8,843 nucleotides of DNA from an uncultured Eubacteriales bacterium (GTDB lineage: Bacteria; Bacillota; Clostridia; Peptostreptococcales; Anaerovoracaceae). Within the stretch, counting starts at the first letter, position 1. Each line of letters opens with the position of its first letter. Below are positions 7,457 through 8,843 of this stretch, one piece after another. The DNA is taken from positions 1 through 8,843 of the forward strand of contig CACXCQ010000129.1 of the NCBI GenBank assembly GCA_902766185.1. Reading direction: 5' to 3'. Below the pieces are notes generated by a model that was not told where the DNA came from, made no database searches, and saw only the letters and a list, made by a program, of their open reading frames with translations. A program made the position numbers and the translations under genes.

Positions 7457-8636
7457 GTGAATACGATCTCAAAAAAAAATCCTGGCGATCATATTTATCC
7501 TGCTCATCTTCTTCATCGGTCTGGGCACATCCCTTCGGATGCTGGATGGCATGGATCAGGTTCGGGAACAGGAGGGGGTACAGGACACCAAGGCAGCCCT
7601 GGATTCCCTGATCACCGACAGCTTCATGAACAAGACGGACTGGGTCAGCATCAACGGCCTGTTCCAGCGGCTCCTTGGCGTGACCATCGTACGGGATGAG
7701 GACAAGGATGTATATAAGCTCTCCAACGGGCAGATCATGTACAATCTGCCGGAGAGAGACATGACCAAATACGCGGGATACGTGGCGGATCTGGACAAGG
7801 CTCTGAAGGAGAAGGATATCGAGCTGCTCTACGTGCAGATCCCGTATAAGATCAAAGACGACAGCTACATGCCCCCGGGGACCCACGCGCCGGCCAACAA
7901 GAACGCGGACCAGCTGGTGAAGCTGCTCCGGGAGAAGGACGTGGACACCCTGGATCTGAGAGACGAGATCGCCGCCCAAAAGCTGGACTGGACCTCGCTG
8001 TTCTTCGATACGGACCATCACTGGACCCCGCAGACAGCCTTCTGGGCAGCGGATGTGATCATGAAGCGGGTCAACAAAGACTACGGATTCGAGATCAACG
8101 AGGATTACTACGACGAGAAGAACTGGAACCATGAGACCCTGGAGAATTATATGCTGGGCTCCATCGGCAGACGCACCGGCGTCTTCTACGACGGACTGGA
8201 CGACTTCACCATTTACGACCCGAAGTTCGAAACGGATTTCGACTTCTGGGGCGTCAATCAGGACGGCAAGGAGGATACCCGGGAAGGAAGCTTCCGGGAC
8301 AGCATGTACCTGTGGGAAAACATGGAGAAACGGGCGGACTTCGAACGGAACACCTACAACACCTATCTGGGGAAGGAGTACGGGCTGTTCGATATCATCA
8401 ACCACCGGTCGGACAACGATCTGAACATCCTGATGATCCGGGAGTCCTTCTCCGACGCCCTGGCGCCGTTCCTCAGCGTGAACGCCGACCGGGTGACGGG
8501 GGTGGATCTGCGGAAGTACCACGAGAAGGACATTCTGGAGCTGTGCGATGAATACGACGCTGATCTGGTGATGATTCCCTACAATCCCAGCGCGTTCAGC
8601 AAGAAACAGTTTGATTTCTTCGGGCAGGGATGGTAG
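7457..8636 (+). CDS. AlgJ/AlgX/DHHW-type SGNH-like O-acetyltransferase partner, frame broken at a nine-A run
   Basis: Predicted membrane-anchored extracytoplasmic protein that completes acyl transfer to a surface polymer with the MBOAT upstream. The body, open from ATG 7539 (365 residues), has YVQIPYKIKDD, FFDTDHHWTPQTAFWAADVI with D159-H160-H161-W162, and RESFSDALAPFL with Ser303 as probable nucleophile (numbering from ATG 7539). ATG 7539 has no ribosome binding site and lies after a coded hydrophobic stretch (IIFILLIFFIGLG, 7491-7529) in the same frame; no ATG, GTG or TTG occurs between the in-frame TGA at 7458 and 7539. The starts with context, ATG 7436 and GTG 7457, are one base out of frame. 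Dropping one A from the run at 7471-7479 joins them, giving a basic N-terminus, a transmembrane anchor and the catalytic domain: about 392 residues from GTG. Annotated as one gene with a frame break; whether it is functional is uncertain. Confidence 0.8.
7471..7479 (+). repeat. Nine-base A homopolymer at the frame break
   Basis: A run of nine A sits between the predicted start codons and the membrane-anchor codons of the SGNH-like gene. Eight A would put GTG 7457 and ATG 7436 in frame with the rest of the gene; nine A do not. Runs of this length are prone to replication and RNA-polymerase slippage and to sequencing error. Confidence 0.9.
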
Positions 8637-8671
8637 GCTGAAATAGTACACAAAGGCAATATCGTCATGAT

Positions 8672-8678
8672 GAGGAGG
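8672..8678 (+). promoter_or_regulatory. Ribosome binding site of the dehydrogenase gene
   Basis: GAGGAGG, a near-full Shine-Dalgarno match, with 7 bases to the ATG at 8686. It is the strongest site in the window and fixes this start. Confidence 0.85.
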
Positions 8679-8685
8679 AATACCT

Positions 8686-8843
8686 ATGAAATTATATGAG
8701 AAGATCATCAAGGGAGAAGAATCGATTTCTCTGGTGGGTCTGGGCTATGTGGGCATGCCCATCGCGGTGGCCTTTGCGAAAAAGGGCATCCGGGTGATCG
8801 GTTTCGATCTGAATGAGGAGAAGATCCGGCAGTATCAGTCCGG
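8686..8843 (+). CDS. Nucleotide-sugar dehydrogenase (UDP-N-acetylhexosamine 6-dehydrogenase type), 3'-truncated by window edge
   Basis: The first 52 residues of a UDP-glucose/GDP-mannose dehydrogenase superfamily protein, which uses NAD+ to oxidise C6 of a UDP-sugar to a uronic acid. The N-terminal Rossmann fold is clear: SLVGLGYVGMPIAVAFAKKG holds the GxGxxG dinucleotide loop at G18, G20 and G23, and the second strand IRVIGFDLN ends in D41, expected to bind the adenosine ribose. GLGYVGMP preceded by MKLYEKIIKGEE resembles the TviB/WbpA/WecC-like branch that acts on UDP-GlcNAc or UDP-GalNAc more than the UDP-glucose dehydrogenase branch; the catalytic Cys and substrate region lie outside the window, so the substrate is open. 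It follows the SGNH-like gene by 49 bases with no convincing promoter or terminator between, so co-transcription is likely. Confidence 0.88.
   Translation, partial: MKLYEKIIKGEESISLVGLGYVGMPIAVAFAKKGIRVIGFDLNEEKIRQYQS

Noticed and set aside
7436..7699. A separate small protein of 87 codons starting at ATG 7436
   Set aside because: After the A run its translation has no hydrophobic anchor or domain and reads a shifted frame of the SGNH-like gene, whose other frame shows a proper membrane helix and family motifs.
8611..8660. A promoter for the dehydrogenase gene (TTGATT at 8611 with weak AT-rich sequence downstream)
   Set aside because: At 17-18 base spacing the -10 position is GC-containing and does not match TATAAT; no better pairing was found.
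8667..8699. A tiny leader ORF (ATG ATG AGG ...) overlapping the dehydrogenase start
   Set aside because: Ten codons, no ribosome binding site of its own, and its AGGAGG codons are the ribosome binding site of the dehydrogenase.
6276..8711. An 811-codon open frame on the - strand crossing three genes
   Set aside because: It is in codon register with the + strand genes at 6018 and 7539, and stays open because they avoid TTA, CTA and TCA codons (stops on the other strand). The + strand proteins have clear family motifs; the antisense translation is low-complexity and rich in V, H, L and D with no recognisable domain.
1..8843. tRNA/rRNA genes, CRISPR arrays, insertion sequences, long direct or inverted repeats
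   Set aside because: None seen by eye; nearly every base is in a coding frame and no terminal repeats, transposase motifs or spaced repeats were found.

Overview
The window (about 60% G+C by eye) looks like chromosomal DNA from a Gram-positive, Firmicutes/Clostridia-type bacterium. The reasons are strong purine-rich Shine-Dalgarno sites before most starts, tight stop/start overlaps, a pgsA-cinA pair, and two CDP-glycerol glycerophosphotransferase-family proteins of the kind that build teichoic-acid-like wall polymers. I cannot name a genus. All real genes are on the + strand and there is almost no non-coding DNA; the longest gap is about 70 bases.

Layout. (1) Bases 1-446 hold the 3' part of pgsA (phosphatidylglycerolphosphate synthase), overlapping cinA (443-1726) by 4 bases. 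(2) A near-consensus extended -10 promoter (1723-1752), whose -35 box overlaps the cinA stop codon, opens a new transcription unit. (3) That unit encodes a large three-part glycerophosphotransferase-family protein (1797-4370), a second, different glycerophosphotransferase-family protein (4387-6018), a membrane-bound O-acyltransferase (MBOAT) of AlgI/DltB type (6018-7436) and an AlgJ/AlgX/DHHW-type SGNH-like protein (about 7457-8636). (4) After a 49-base gap a nucleotide-sugar dehydrogenase begins (8686) and runs off the end.

How the genes may work together (inference). The two cytoplasmic transferases would add glycerol-phosphate or a related polyol-phosphate to a lipid-linked glycan. The MBOAT and its SGNH-like partner would carry acyl (probably acetyl) groups across the membrane and place them on the exported polymer. 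The dehydrogenase would supply a UDP-(N-acetyl)hexuronic acid. The whole reads as the start of a decorated surface-glycan cluster placed directly after the housekeeping pair pgsA-cinA.

The most notable feature is a run of nine A at 7471-7479, at the start of the SGNH-like gene. As written, the start codons with usable context and the rest of the gene are in different frames. Removing one A joins a short basic N-terminus to a textbook membrane anchor and then to the catalytic domain. This is a homopolymer sequencing error, a broken or phase-variable gene, or a site of transcriptional slippage; the sequence alone cannot decide.
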